From: Chrysochromulina parva
Taxonomy: Eukaryota > Haptophyta > Prymnesiales > Chrysochromulinaceae
DNA length: 13,781 nucleotides
Assembly: GCA_002887195.1 (NCBI GenBank)
Contig: PJAB01001541.1
Location: 1 to 13,781 of the forward strand
Direction: 5' to 3'
Below, one piece after another: positions 1-7,750 of this stretch; position 1 is the stretch's first letter, and each line of letters opens with the position of its first letter. The notes under the pieces are model-generated. The model ran no database searches. It saw only the letters and a program-made list of their open reading frames with translations, and was not told where the DNA came from. The position numbers were made by a program, and so were the translations under genes.

Positions 1-239
1 GCTGGGTGGCGTTGCGCGCCTTGCCAAAGTCGCGGATGTGGTCGACGAGGTCGAGGTTGGCGATCTTGTGCTCCAGCGTCTGGCGCAGCTTGGTCGAGCA
101 CCAGTCGTCGTCGCCGTAGTCGCCGCCCGCCGCCTTGCCGCCCTTGAGGATGCCGCCGGGGTGATGGGGCGAGCCGGGCAGGTACGCGGGCGTGCCCTCG
201 AGGTTGCCGTCTCGGTTGCCAATCGGCGAGTACGTGTGA
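1..239 (-). CDS. partial internal exon, unidentified protein
   Basis: An open minus-strand frame with strongly GC-biased third positions enters from the left edge and runs to a possible splice acceptor near 240 (minus-strand GTTAGAAG before TCACACG). The next in-frame stop upstream is at 266-268, and there is no in-frame ATG, so an upstream exon is needed. The peptide reads HTYSPIGNRDGNLEG, then a Pro/Gly-rich part, a GGDYGDDDWCSTKLRQ segment and a helical end with LEHKIANLVDHIRDF. I do not recognise a family. The codon bias, the amphipathic end and the lack of stops argue for real coding. The plus-strand frame over the same bases (38-316) looks like its shadow. If the acceptor is correct, the upstream exon of this gene would lie under or beyond the plus-strand membrane protein, which is unexplained. 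Confidence 0.4.
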
Positions 240-294
240 CTTCTAACACACGTGACGAGCGGAACTCACGTCATTTTTACCGGAACTCGGCGAG

Positions 295-1152
295 CTGTCC
301 TTCGTTGCACTCCTGACACTCATCTCTGTCGCCACGGGCGCCATCCCGGATAATTGCTATAACGTCACTCCCTGCTCGTGCACTGGCTCGTGCGCTGCGC
401 CGTATAGCTGCGGCATTACCGTCGCTGAGGGAGGTTCAAAGTGGACGCAAAATTTGCACTTCACCATTGCAGGTTCGCGAAAATACTGTGACATCAGCGC
501 CAGCGGTCGTTACTCCTACTCGGGGAGCCAAGTGACACAGATCCCCATCGGAACGCCCACGGTCTCGGGGGACAGTGTCTGCCTTGCTATTCCTGCATCG
601 CAAGTTACATTCGACTATACCGTCGAGAACAATGGAGTGGTGTCCATGAAGTCGAGAACGCAAGCTATTTCCCGCTTCTTTCCTGATGCATGCATGCCAC
701 CGCCACCGCCGCCGCGACCGCCGCCGCGACCGTCGCCGCCTCTCTCCGTCGGCGCCGGCATTACCATCGACGTCAGCGTCCTCGTCAGCGTCCTCGGCGT
801 CCTCGGCGTCGCCATCCTTGGATTTGTGTGCTGGCGCCGCAAGCGCGCCCGGATGACCGAGCGTGGGGGGCAAATGATTTCCGCGCCGACTTACGACATG
901 GGGATGAACGAAGCCTTCATTTCCGCGGCGAAGCCATCATCACAGTCCCCCGTCGTCGCAGTCAATATGCCAGCGACGACTCCCGCAGCTCCATCACAGG
1001 CCCCCATCATCAACACAATCCCCACGACGAGTCCCGTGTTTGGGGTCGATGGCAAACCCATCATCATCAACACAATCCCCACGACGACTCCCGTGTTCGG
1101 GGCCGATGGCAAACCCGTGTTTCACAATCATGTCGTCCTCGACCTCGACTGA
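295..1152 (+). CDS. type I single-pass membrane protein, Pro-rich stalk, 5' end uncertain
   Basis: The frame is open from 256 to the TGA at 1150-1152 but has no in-frame ATG at the start. I take 295, after a possible acceptor (CGGCGAG), as the minimal extent; the initiator Met is probably in an upstream exon. In order: a hydrophobic segment (FVALLTLISVATGA) that looks like a signal peptide core; a cysteine-rich start (CYNVTPCSCTGSC); a compact ectodomain of about 100 residues; a PPPPPPRPPPRPSPP stalk; one membrane helix (VLVSVLGVLGVAILGFVCW) followed by the stop-transfer basic run RRKRAR; and a roughly 100-residue cytoplasmic tail. The tail carries a direct repeat (IINTIPTTSPVFGVDGKP, then a near copy ending GADGKP). 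Topology is inferred as outside ectodomain, inside tail. The family is not recognised; a cell-surface adhesion or receptor-like role is only a guess. Confidence 0.6.
   Translation: MSFVALLTLISVATGAIPDNCYNVTPCSCTGSCAAPYSCGITVAEGGSKWTQNLHFTIAGSRKYCDISASGRYSYSGSQVTQIPIGTPTVSGDSVCLAIPASQVTFDYTVENNGVVSMKSRTQAISRFFPDACMPPPPPPRPPPRPSPPLSVGAGITIDVSVLVSVLGVLGVAILGFVCWRRKRARMTERGGQMISAPTYDMGMNEAFISAAKPSSQSPVVAVNMPATTPAAPSQAPIINTIPTTSPVFGVDGKPIIINTIPTTTPVFGADGKPVFHNHVVLDLD
1003..1117 (+). repeat. 57/60-bp tandem repeat in coding tail
   Basis: Two adjacent copies of a segment starting ATCATCAACACAATCCCCAC and ending GATGGCAAACCC encode IINTIPTT(S/T)PVFG(V/A)DGKP. The second copy has an extra ATC codon, so the frame is kept. 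Copies differ at a few bases, so the duplication is fairly recent. Confidence 0.8.
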
Positions 1153-1206
1153 TACCATGAACACATCCCGAAGAAGTATGAAGTACGAAGCCAGGGTGCA
1201 TGAAGA

Positions 1207-1225
1207 GCCCCCAGCAGCTGGGGGC
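1207..1225. repeat. perfect inverted repeat, 9-bp arms
   Basis: GCCCCCAGC, one central A, then GCTGGGGGC. It lies about 55 bases after the membrane-protein stop codon, so it could form a hairpin in the 3' UTR. No function is shown. Confidence 0.7.
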
Positions 1226-1412
1226 AGATGGGAATGACGGCCCACGCGAAGCCGAAGGGATGGGGGGACATGCTGGGGCCCGGGGGGGACGGATTCTGGA
1301 TAGCGTGCGGATCGCTCAGCGGAATGAAGGGCGCCTCCCCATACCATTACCCCAAGCCGAGCGCCACGCCTAAGCGCGGCGGGTTGTTTATGTTTTTCGA
1401 TTTGGGGGCACG

Positions 1413-1430
1413 CCCCCGGGATCCCGGGGG
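1413..1430. repeat. 18-bp perfect palindrome
   Basis: CCCCCGGGATCCCGGGGG reads the same on both strands. It sits in the intergenic region, 30 bases before a second, looped hairpin. Confidence 0.8.
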
Positions 1431-1457
1431 TGCACCGGGGCGTCTGCATTAGACCCG

Positions 1458-1478
1458 GCACTGTGCGTGGCACAGTGC
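1458..1478. repeat. hairpin, 8-bp arms, 5-base loop
   Basis: GCACTGTG, loop CGTGG, then CACAGTGC. The arms are perfect and less GC-biased than the surroundings, which makes chance less likely than for the poly-C/G palindromes. Confidence 0.7.
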
Positions 1479-2066
1479 TCACACGCGGTGTGGACGTGCG
1501 TGTGTGGGGCGCCCCGCCCCCGTGGGCCCCCCCGCCCCGGCGAGAGGGGGCGCAGGCGGGCGAGATCAAGAGGCACAACCAGAATCAGAACGACTCGCAG
1601 GGCGCCGCAAAAACTCTGTAATGTGTAAAACTCCGTCACCCACCGCGCGCTCTTCCTCTTGCGCGCCAGGCATATCTCTCGCCACACCGCGACGAGAGGA
1701 CGACCACACGACCTCCAGAACCAGATGCACCATGCTCCAAGACAAAAAATAGCCGGCACGAAAGTCCGCGACGACGCGCCTGCTGCGCCGAGTGGGAGCC
1801 GTGCCTCGGCCCACCGTAAGTGTCGGGTGCTCAAATCCGTGGAACCGTTTGCGTCCTGTGTGTCTGGATCCCCCCGGGTGTCTTGGATGCCCGATCCTCA
1901 TACTGTAATTAAGCGAAACAAACACAAGTAAACAAGCGCAACCGAGTACCCCGGAAGCCTGCAGGGTAGGAAAGAGTGGGAGCTGCTGCTTGCTTGCACA
2001 GTGCTTGCATGCTTTCGAGGTTCTTTATTTACCGTTACTTCGAACGAACTTCCTGCCGCCACGAAG

Positions 2067-5000
2067 ATGGCATCCAGTACAATAGCGATCGTCATGATGG
2101 ACACTCGCCCGGCTACCACAGCATGGCCATCGTACGCGCAATTTGCCTTCGAGATCAATCGACGGTACGCGTGCAGGCATGGACTGGACTTGCTGTACTT
2201 GCGCATGCGCGGTACTGTGTGCCATCATCTGCTGCTCGGCGAGCGACATCCAAGCTATTGCAAGTTGATTGCGGTTGCAGAGGCGCTGGCGCGCGGCTAT
2301 GAGCTCGTTGCATTCTTTGACAGTGATGCTTTCTTTCAAAACGCATCACTGTCTCTGCCACGCGTCCTCAGAGCATTTGCAGGCAACGCGAGTGCCACGT
2401 GGGATGCTGCCTTTGCATCTGACCGTCCCAATAGCTTTGGACCCAATGGTGGCGTGCACTTTTGGCGCAACACGCCGGCGACCCAGCGTCTGTTGCGCAT
2501 TTGGTGGCACTTACCCGGCGGCCGCTTCCATACGGAGCACGACTACGAGCAGCACGTGCTGCAGTGGCAGCTCATCCACAGCCACGCGTGGGGCCCGCGC
2601 ATTGCCACGCTCGGGCTGCAGGTCAGGAGCTTGCGACTCGATGTGCGCGGCTGGCCGCTCTACGAGCACCCGATCGTGCACATCGAGCACGAGCGCAACT
2701 TTTTCCGACCGCTGCTTACGTCGATTGCGCTGCTGGACGCCCTAGGCCAGCCGCCCAAGGTTCCCGATGTGGGCCTCAACCGACCGCGCAAGCCGACGAG
2801 CAGCTCGCGCGACGTCTTTGGGGCAGGTGAATCAAGTGGTGGCTCGCGCGTCGTCGATCGCTATCAGACCGCAAAGCTGCGCCAGTGGTTGATCCGCAAG
2901 GCAGCCTACGCGATGCAGCATGCGGCCCTTGGCGCCTCCACCGAGTGCTCGCGCTCGCGCATCGTCGTCGAAGACTTCCATCCTACGCGTCGGGCCGCAG
3001 AGCTCATGCACCAGGACGCGGCTAAGTGGGCACGCATCGCCCGCGCGGCAATCCCATTGGCCGCCGCCGGCTCCATCAGTTCCGTCAGTTCCGTCAGTTC
3101 CGTCAGTTCCGTCAGCGCGGCAATCCCATTGGCCGCCGCCGGCTCCGTCAGTTCCGTCAGTTCCGTCAGTTCCGTCAGCGCGGCAATCCCATCGGCCGCC
3201 GCCGCAACAACAGCTGTGTCGCGTGCTGCGCGGGCGCAGGCGCTGCGGGAGGCTCTGTGGGGCATGCCGGTGCAGCTAGTCAAGTGCTCCGTGACGCATC
3301 GACCGGCGGAGGGCGCCCATTGGTGGATGGTATGGCGGAATGAAAGCTTCCCGAGCGGCCTGGGTGGGCAGTTGAGGATCACAGTGCCAATAGTCGTGGG
3401 CGCGAGCGTGGCGACAGAGGCTAGCGTGCGCTACTGCCTACGCGTCGGCCCCTCGCGTGCGCCGCGGCTGCCCGATAAGGCGCTCGCGCAGCTCTGGCCA
3501 TGCCCCACTTCAGACGCCGCAGCCCTCGGCGACCCCCACGCACGGCCTGGGTTGTTGGACGAGTCACTGATTACCTTCCAACATCACGAGGACGGTCCTT
3601 CGGGCAGCATCCCCGCGAGCGCCATCGCGAGCACCGGCCATGGATTCCCTACCGGCCATGGATTCCCTACTGGCCGATTGAGCGCCATCGCGAGCGCCGG
3701 CCGTGGATTCCCTACCGGCCATGGATTCCCTACTGGCCGATTGAGCGCCATCGCGAGCGCCGGCCGTGGATTCCCTACCGGCCGATTTGCCCAGACCCAC
3801 ATTGTCAGCACGGAAGAGAGCCTGGCCAAAAGTGCCTCATGGCTGGCAGAGGCGGCGGTCAGGAGACGCTTGAACGCCACCGGCCACAATCACAGTGAAC
3901 AGGCCGGTCATGGCAAGGGCCAAGGCAAGAGCAAGGGCGGCGGCGGCAAGGGCGGCGGCGGCAAGGGCGGCGGCGGCAAGGGTGGTGGCATGGGCCGTCA
4001 GTTGCCTAATATGGGCATTGGCCGTGGCAAGTTCAGTGGAGAGCATGCACGAGGGAAGGGGAAGGGCCGCCATCGGGCGCCACTCTCAGAGGCGGCGAGA
4101 GAGCTGAGGAGGAATCGAGTGCTGCATAGGCAGGAGCGGCGCTCGAGCTTCATTGGGCAAGCATGCAGCTCCATCTACCAGAACCGAGGCGACAAGGCGA
4201 CCGAGGACTGCGAGGACTGGTGTGATGAGAGCAAACTCGGCCAGTGCCGCTACTGCAAGTGCCGCGGCTGCAAGCACTGCCATCTTTCTGCGGACGACTG
4301 GGCCTTGGAAACGGATGAGACGGCGCAGTGCACTCCCTTTGGGTTGTGCACGAATGGCTCGCTGACCTACCGCTACCCGCTTTGCCTCTCGGTGTGGAAG
4401 GGCGAGATCCACGAGGGTGCGCCGCTGGTGTGGTCGCGCTGTCGCTCCGACCAGTACGAGAACCAGCAGTTCCGGCGCGTGCATCCGGTCTCGCTCGACC
4501 CTCTCGCTGGTGCCTCGCCGGCGCATGCATCCGGTCTCGCTGGTGCCTCGCCGGCGTCACGCCCGTCGGAGGACTTTGTGCTACAACTCGGATCGTCCCG
4601 ATCGTCTTCGTCAACGTCGCCGGTCGAGCCCCTGTGCTTGGCCGTGCCCATGCCCATCTCCTTGTTGACCAGGGACCTTAGCAGTCTCCGTCCACGAGGT
4701 GCCATGCGGCGATCACAGCATGATGCGAGCACAGGTACGCCTGACTGCGAGCCCTGCTTTCAATTTCGCTCGAAAGGCATGCTCGTGCGAGCATTCGAGT
4801 GTGAAGGCAACTGGTCCTCGCTTCCGAACGCGAGCACCGTACTGGAGGATGACACGACACTGCATCTCCCCATCGAGCGCTACGGACCCGGTCACGCGAG
4901 CTCCTTCTACCCGCCGGCATATGGTGCACCGCTGCTCGCGATGGCTTCGGCCAACGCGAGCGACTCGCGGGTCCAACAATTCAGAAACTGCGCACGGGCT

Positions 5001-5828
5001 GAGACTTCACCGGCCCTCCTGCGGGATGGACCTTGGGTCGGCTCTGCAGGGCCGCGGCCCACCTCGGTGCTACGCGCGGGCTCGATCAACGTGGAGTACG
5101 CCACGTACGCCAACAGCTTCGGGTTTGTCCTGCGCGGATCGACGCACGTGATCGGAGCTCATGCGTTTGATGCTTGGACGACGTCGACCCGGCCTAAGTG
5201 CAAAGACGAAGGTCAGCAGGCGGCGCTGCGTTTCCAAGCTGTCCAGCAGTTCTGCAACAATGCCTCGTTCGAAGTGCCCTCGGCCACAAGATGGCCTGGA
5301 GGCGACTCAAAGGCCAAGAAATGGCCTCCACATATCGCGCTCCACCTCGTGCTCTCGAAATCCGCCGCCAACTGCCGCTTCAAGACGGTGCCATCGATGC
5401 TCCGCCAGCAAGAGCGCTTTCGTGCTCTACTTCACGAGGACGCTGGCTTGCTCGAGCGCTGCCCGTTTGCGAGGTACGCCGGGGCCATCAGCCAAGTTGC
5501 CTCCGTGTATGACGTGAGCGACGTGAGCGGAGTCTTCGTTTTCGACTGGATCCCGTCACACCTGCCGCTCGCCAAGCTTGCCTTCGAGCGGCTCCCGCAG
5601 CAGCTCGATCACCAGCTTCAGCTCGTGCGCTTCTCGCGGCAGCGCGGCGGCAGCGACGACGGCACCGGCAATACCCAGGGGACAATACCTAGGGAACAAT
5701 ACCCAGGGGACAATACCCAGGGCACCGCCAATACCCAGGCGCCCAACCGCGGGGACAAGATCACTTGCTCGTGCCATCGGCTGCCCTGGCCCGAAAGAAG
5801 TCGTCGCATGCCGGCAGCCAAAAGCTAA
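2067..5828 (+). CDS. mosaic glycosyltransferase (GT34-like) with Cys-rich and beta-trefoil-like modules
   Basis: A single open frame of 1253 residues. I chose the ATG at 2067 (AAGATGG, purine at -3 and G at +4); the frame is open back to a TAA at 1929, so a longer N-terminus is possible. Residues 1-240 look like a GT-A glycosyltransferase of the GT34 kind: a starting beta strand (STIAIVMMDTRP), an N-x2-YA-x2-HG motif, and the metal-binding DxD in FFDSDAFFQN (D85, D87), which would hold a nucleotide sugar. Three low-complexity linkers follow (residues 326-375, 518-575, 624-640). Residues 700-738 form a Cys-rich module (C-x14-C-x3-C-x7-C-x2-C-x-C-x2-C-x2-C). From about 770 the pattern LCLSVWKGE...C...ENQQF resembles a ricin-type beta-trefoil repeat, with a second possible CLAV start later. 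No signal peptide or membrane anchor is visible, which is odd for a Golgi enzyme. Sugar and acceptor are unknown. Confidence 0.75.
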   Translation: MASSTIAIVMMDTRPATTAWPSYAQFAFEINRRYACRHGLDLLYLRMRGTVCHHLLLGERHPSYCKLIAVAEALARGYELVAFFDSDAFFQNASLSLPRVLRAFAGNASATWDAAFASDRPNSFGPNGGVHFWRNTPATQRLLRIWWHLPGGRFHTEHDYEQHVLQWQLIHSHAWGPRIATLGLQVRSLRLDVRGWPLYEHPIVHIEHERNFFRPLLTSIALLDALGQPPKVPDVGLNRPRKPTSSSRDVFGAGESSGGSRVVDRYQTAKLRQWLIRKAAYAMQHAALGASTECSRSRIVVEDFHPTRRAAELMHQDAAKWARIARAAIPLAAAGSISSVSSVSSVSSVSAAIPLAAAGSVSSVSSVSSVSAAIPSAAAATTAVSRAARAQALREALWGMPVQLVKCSVTHRPAEGAHWWMVWRNESFPSGLGGQLRITVPIVVGASVATEASVRYCLRVGPSRAPRLPDKALAQLWPCPTSDAAALGDPHARPGLLDESLITFQHHEDGPSGSIPASAIASTGHGFPTGHGFPTGRLSAIASAGRGFPTGHGFPTGRLSAIASAGRGFPTGRFAQTHIVSTEESLAKSASWLAEAAVRRRLNATGHNHSEQAGHGKGQGKSKGGGGKGGGGKGGGGKGGGMGRQLPNMGIGRGKFSGEHARGKGKGRHRAPLSEAARELRRNRVLHRQERRSSFIGQACSSIYQNRGDKATEDCEDWCDESKLGQCRYCKCRGCKHCHLSADDWALETDETAQCTPFGLCTNGSLTYRYPLCLSVWKGEIHEGAPLVWSRCRSDQYENQQFRRVHPVSLDPLAGASPAHASGLAGASPASRPSEDFVLQLGSSRSSSSTSPVEPLCLAVPMPISLLTRDLSSLRPRGAMRRSQHDASTGTPDCEPCFQFRSKGMLVRAFECEGNWSSLPNASTVLEDDTTLHLPIERYGPGHASSFYPPAYGAPLLAMASANASDSRVQQFRNCARAETSPALLRDGPWVGSAGPRPTSVLRAGSINVEYATYANSFGFVLRGSTHVIGAHAFDAWTTSTRPKCKDEGQQAALRFQAVQQFCNNASFEVPSATRWPGGDSKAKKWPPHIALHLVLSKSAANCRFKTVPSMLRQQERFRALLHEDAGLLERCPFARYAGAISQVASVYDVSDVSGVFVFDWIPSHLPLAKLAFERLPQQLDHQLQLVRFSRQRGGSDDGTGNTQGTIPREQYPGDNTQGTANTQAPNRGDKITCSCHRLPWPERSRRMPAAKS
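3044..3200 (+). repeat. in-frame compound minisatellite 1
   Basis: A segment starting CGCGGCAATCCCAT(T/C)GGCC occurs at 3044, 3116 and 3179 (periods 72 and 63). The first two copies are followed by runs of the 9-mer GTCAGTTCC. It encodes AAIPLAAAGS followed by SSV repeats. Both periods are multiples of 9, so the frame is kept; copy number changes of the 9-mer explain the length difference. Confidence 0.9.
3618..3788 (+). repeat. in-frame 63-bp minisatellite 2
   Basis: The segment AGCGCCATCGCGAGC(A/G)CCGG begins at 3618, 3681 and 3744 (period 63), each followed by one or two copies of an 18-mer (GGATTCCCTACCGGCCAT-like). It encodes SAIAS(A/T)G(R/H)GFPTGHGFPTGRL. The third copy is shortened before unique sequence resumes. 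Confidence 0.9.
3936..3988 (+). repeat. glycine-lysine 15-bp repeat
   Basis: Three to four copies of GGCGGCGGCGGCAAG encode GGGGK repeats, preceded by a Lys/Gly-rich stretch (GHGKGQGKSKG). It probably forms a flexible basic linker before the Cys-rich module. Confidence 0.85.
4481..4556 (+). repeat. interlocked short duplications in lectin-like region
   Basis: GCATCCGGTCTCGCT occurs at 4481 and 4527, and TCTCGCTGGTGCCTCGCC occurs at 4502 and 4535 (33-bp period). Together they add the peptide repeat LAGASPA in the middle of the beta-trefoil-like region, so this insert is probably recent. Confidence 0.75.
5668..5740 (+). repeat. 14-bp tandem repeat at the 3' end of the glycosyltransferase gene
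   Basis: Units such as GGGGACAATACCCA, GGGAACAATACCCA and a longer GGGCACCGCCAATACCCA follow one another. The basic unit of 14 bp is not a multiple of three, so each added unit changes the reading frame; the peptide is read as NTQGTIPREQYPGDNTQG. The last 30 residues of the protein therefore depend on the exact copy number. Confidence 0.8.
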
Positions 5829-6167
5829 AATCCTAATATGCGCACGAAGATTGTGGATACGGCACGCAAAGTGTTAGCAGGCACCCCCACTAGGCGAGGA
5901 ACTCTGTAACGACACCCCCACACTAGGCAGGAACGCCCGCCACGGTTATGACACGCGGTTTCGCATGGGCAACCATTAGGCATGCGATTAGGTGAGTTTC
6001 AAGGAAGTCGGACACGTGTAGTTGCAGGATACTGGATCGGATGAGAGCTTGACTTTTAGAGCATAAAGGGACGGGAATGGGCCCTTGCTATCCCTAGTAA
6101 CGCTAAAACACTCAACTACACCCTTACTACACCGTGGCCGGGAGGCGCTCGACGATCGACGTAGCTC
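5829..6167. other. convergent intergenic region
   Basis: About 340 bases between two converging stop codons, somewhat richer in A/T than the genes. It must hold both 3' UTRs and cleavage sites. CACCCCCAC(AC)TAGGCGAGGAAC-like sequence occurs twice (5882-5902 and 5914-5934). No gene is visible. Confidence 0.6.
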
Positions 6168-7750
6168 TCACTGGTGCGGCTCCCCGCCGTTGTAGCTCGG
6201 GTCGAGTCCGGGGGGACGCTCCGGCCCACCCCCGTAGGAGAGATAGCTGTACGGTGGATTCAAGCTGGGGTCGATCTCGTGAGAGGGCTTGAGCGTGTAC
6301 AAGTACGAGTCGGAAGAGTCCAGGCCCTCCCCCGCCTCCTCCTCCTCGTCCTCGTCCTCCTCCTCCTCCTCATCATCATCGAGATCCACGTGAAGCGCCT
6401 CTAGGCTCGCGAGGTTCTCGCCGCCCCATAGCTGCACTAAGCGCCTTGCGCGCGCGTACACGCTTGTGTCGTCCTCTGCGAGGCTGGTGCTCGCTTTGTG
6501 TACCGGTACCGGTGCATGCACGGCTGCGCCGAGCGACCGGGCGATGGCTATGTCGGGTACCGGTACCGGTGCATGCACGGCTGCGCCGAGCGACCGGGCG
6601 ATGGCTATGTCGGACTGGCGCGTGTTGAAGCGGCGGTCGGCGGCGGCAGCGCTCACGGCAGCGCTCAAGACCGCGATCGTGCCGTCGACGCGCGCGGCGA
6701 GGATATCCTTTGCGAATTGATGGAGACGAGTCGAGCATGCATTCAGAGCGGCCATCACCTGCCGCTCTGCATCGCTGACCTTCGGCGGTAGGGGCCGCGA
6801 GCGGTCGCGCACCTGTAGGGAGTGCGGGCGCGCCGTGGTGAGCACTTGCATGCAGACCCCCAACGGCTGAGTCGTCATACAAGGGAGGGCCGCGAGCGGT
6901 CGCGCACCGAGACTTGCATGCGCGTGTTCTGCCTCGCGCTCGTCGCTACTGCCGCATCGAAGCCCGCATCGTCTGCGAGCAGGAGCCACCACTGTGCAAA
7001 CTGCTCGGCGGTGTCGATCACGCCCACGTGGTCAATTTGGGCGATCTGGGCTTCGAAGAATGCGAGCGCCTCGGCGCATGACTTGCGGAGCTGTGGCACC
7101 GGGTACGTGTCGGTGGTGCCGTTGACGTGGAACTTGATGGGATTCCATCTCGCCTCGTGCCACGGGGCCGTGGGCGAGCGATCCGACTCGGTCCAAAAGT
7201 CGCGCTGCGACTCGGCCATCCATCGCAGCAGGTTCTCGGGCTTCCTCGGCGCCCACTCGGACGGCCTGCTCGTGCGTACCTTGTCCGGGTCTTGGCGGAA
7301 GTAGGTCCAGTCACTCACCAGTTGGTCGACCGGCTCGCGCAGCAGCAGCGTCGTGATCACGCGGCACCCTTTGGGTGCAAGCATGGCGCGCATCTGCCGC
7401 ACGCCCGCGTTGAAGTTGCTCACGTCCTCGTCGCAGTGCACCTCGCTCCAGAACTTGCCCGTGTTGTTGTGGGACGTGACGTAGTGTTGATACATCCAGC
7501 TATTCACGTCGCGTTCGGAGCTATTCACGAATTGGCTCCAGCTCTTGCTGCTGTCGCCAAACTTGGACGCGGAGCAATAGCCCCCGAGCTGCGTCCAGTT
7601 GGACATGTTGGAGAAGACGGACCGCACGGTCGTGCCACCGCACTTGCGGATGTGCAGATTCGCGACCCAGACGCATGAGCTCCCCGATGGCTGGGTGGAG
7701 GGCGGCTCGGAGACTGCCAAGGCAGCGGCGGGCGCAGGAGCGGGCGCCAT
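6168..7750 (-). CDS. PAPS-dependent carbohydrate-type sulfotransferase, two exons
   Basis: Exon 1 is 7750-6908 and exon 2 is 6812-6168; the joined protein has 495 residues. The ATG at 7750 is preceded by an in-frame TGA about 20 bases upstream. The 5'-phosphosulfate loop of membrane-type sulfotransferases is visible as LHIRKCGGTTVRSVF (about 32-46; the usual form is HIPKTGGTS), and the 3'-phosphate site as TLLLREPVDQLVSDW (R138, S146). C-terminal helices (VSDAERQVMAALN and LHQFAKDIL) match the usual end of this fold and are reached only after splicing, which supports the intron. The enzyme should transfer sulfate from PAPS to a glycan or similar acceptor. The loop has Arg-Lys-Cys where Pro-Lys-Thr is common. 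No membrane anchor or signal peptide is seen. After the fold comes a tail with a 19-residue tandem duplication and an acidic run (DLDDDEEEEEDEDEEEE) that is not part of the family. Confidence 0.8.
6501..6614 (-). repeat. 57-bp tandem duplication in sulfotransferase tail
   Basis: Two copies starting at 6501 and 6558 are identical over nearly their whole length and encode DIAIARSLGAAVHAPVPV twice. Each copy contains the palindromes ACCGGTACCGGT and TGCATGCA. The near-perfect identity points to a recent event. Confidence 0.9.
6813..6907 (-). other. sulfotransferase intron, family 1 introner-like
   Basis: 95-bp GT-AG intron, phase 0. Both exon frames continue through it (MQVS joined to VRDRSRPLPPK), while the unspliced frame stops after RPSLV. 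A 21-bp exact direct repeat beginning GTGCGCGACCGCTCGCGGCC starts both the intron (6907-6887) and exon 2 (6812-6792). The interior carries CATGCAAGTGCTCACCACGG (about 6853-6833) and ends CTCCCTACAG. A second possible donor 6 bases upstream (ATGCAA|GTCTCG) would keep the frame. Confidence 0.8.

Larger units (their letters stand above)
1153..2066. other. long intergenic region, no supportable gene
   Basis: I see no convincing gene in these roughly 900 bases. The many open frames on both strands are GC-driven, low in complexity and lack a family signature. The left half holds several perfect inverted repeats and long C/G runs (1207-1225, 1413-1430, 1458-1478, and a GC-rich stretch near 1500-1545). 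The right end becomes AT-richer (1900-1935, TAATTAAGCGAAACAAACAC) just before the glycosyltransferase gene and probably holds its promoter and 5' UTR. A GTAAGT at 1816-1821 is a possible 5' splice site of an untranslated leader exon, unproven. Confidence 0.5.

Noticed and set aside
436..873. Minus-strand open frame opposite the membrane protein
   Set aside because: It is a run of Asp/Glu/Ala and Arg repeats made by the antisense of the Pro-rich stalk and membrane helix; no family signal and the plus strand is clearly coding.
1816..1821. GTAAGT as a donor of a leader exon of the glycosyltransferase
   Set aside because: A good donor match with possible acceptors downstream, but no coding-like exon precedes it, so I kept it only as a remark.
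1388..1834. 148-residue minus-strand open frame in the long intergenic region
   Set aside because: Arg/Pro/Gly-rich, no domain, no conserved-looking motif, and several other frames of similar length overlap it; expected for GC-rich non-coding DNA.
3044..3200. Introns inside the glycosyltransferase minisatellites
   Set aside because: The copies are not joined at a GT or GC donor paired with AG at the same repeat position, lengths keep the frame and no stop occurs, so translation is simpler.
6501..6614. CRISPR-like or regulatory repeat array
   Set aside because: Only two adjoining copies without spacers, inside a reading frame; a simple tandem duplication.
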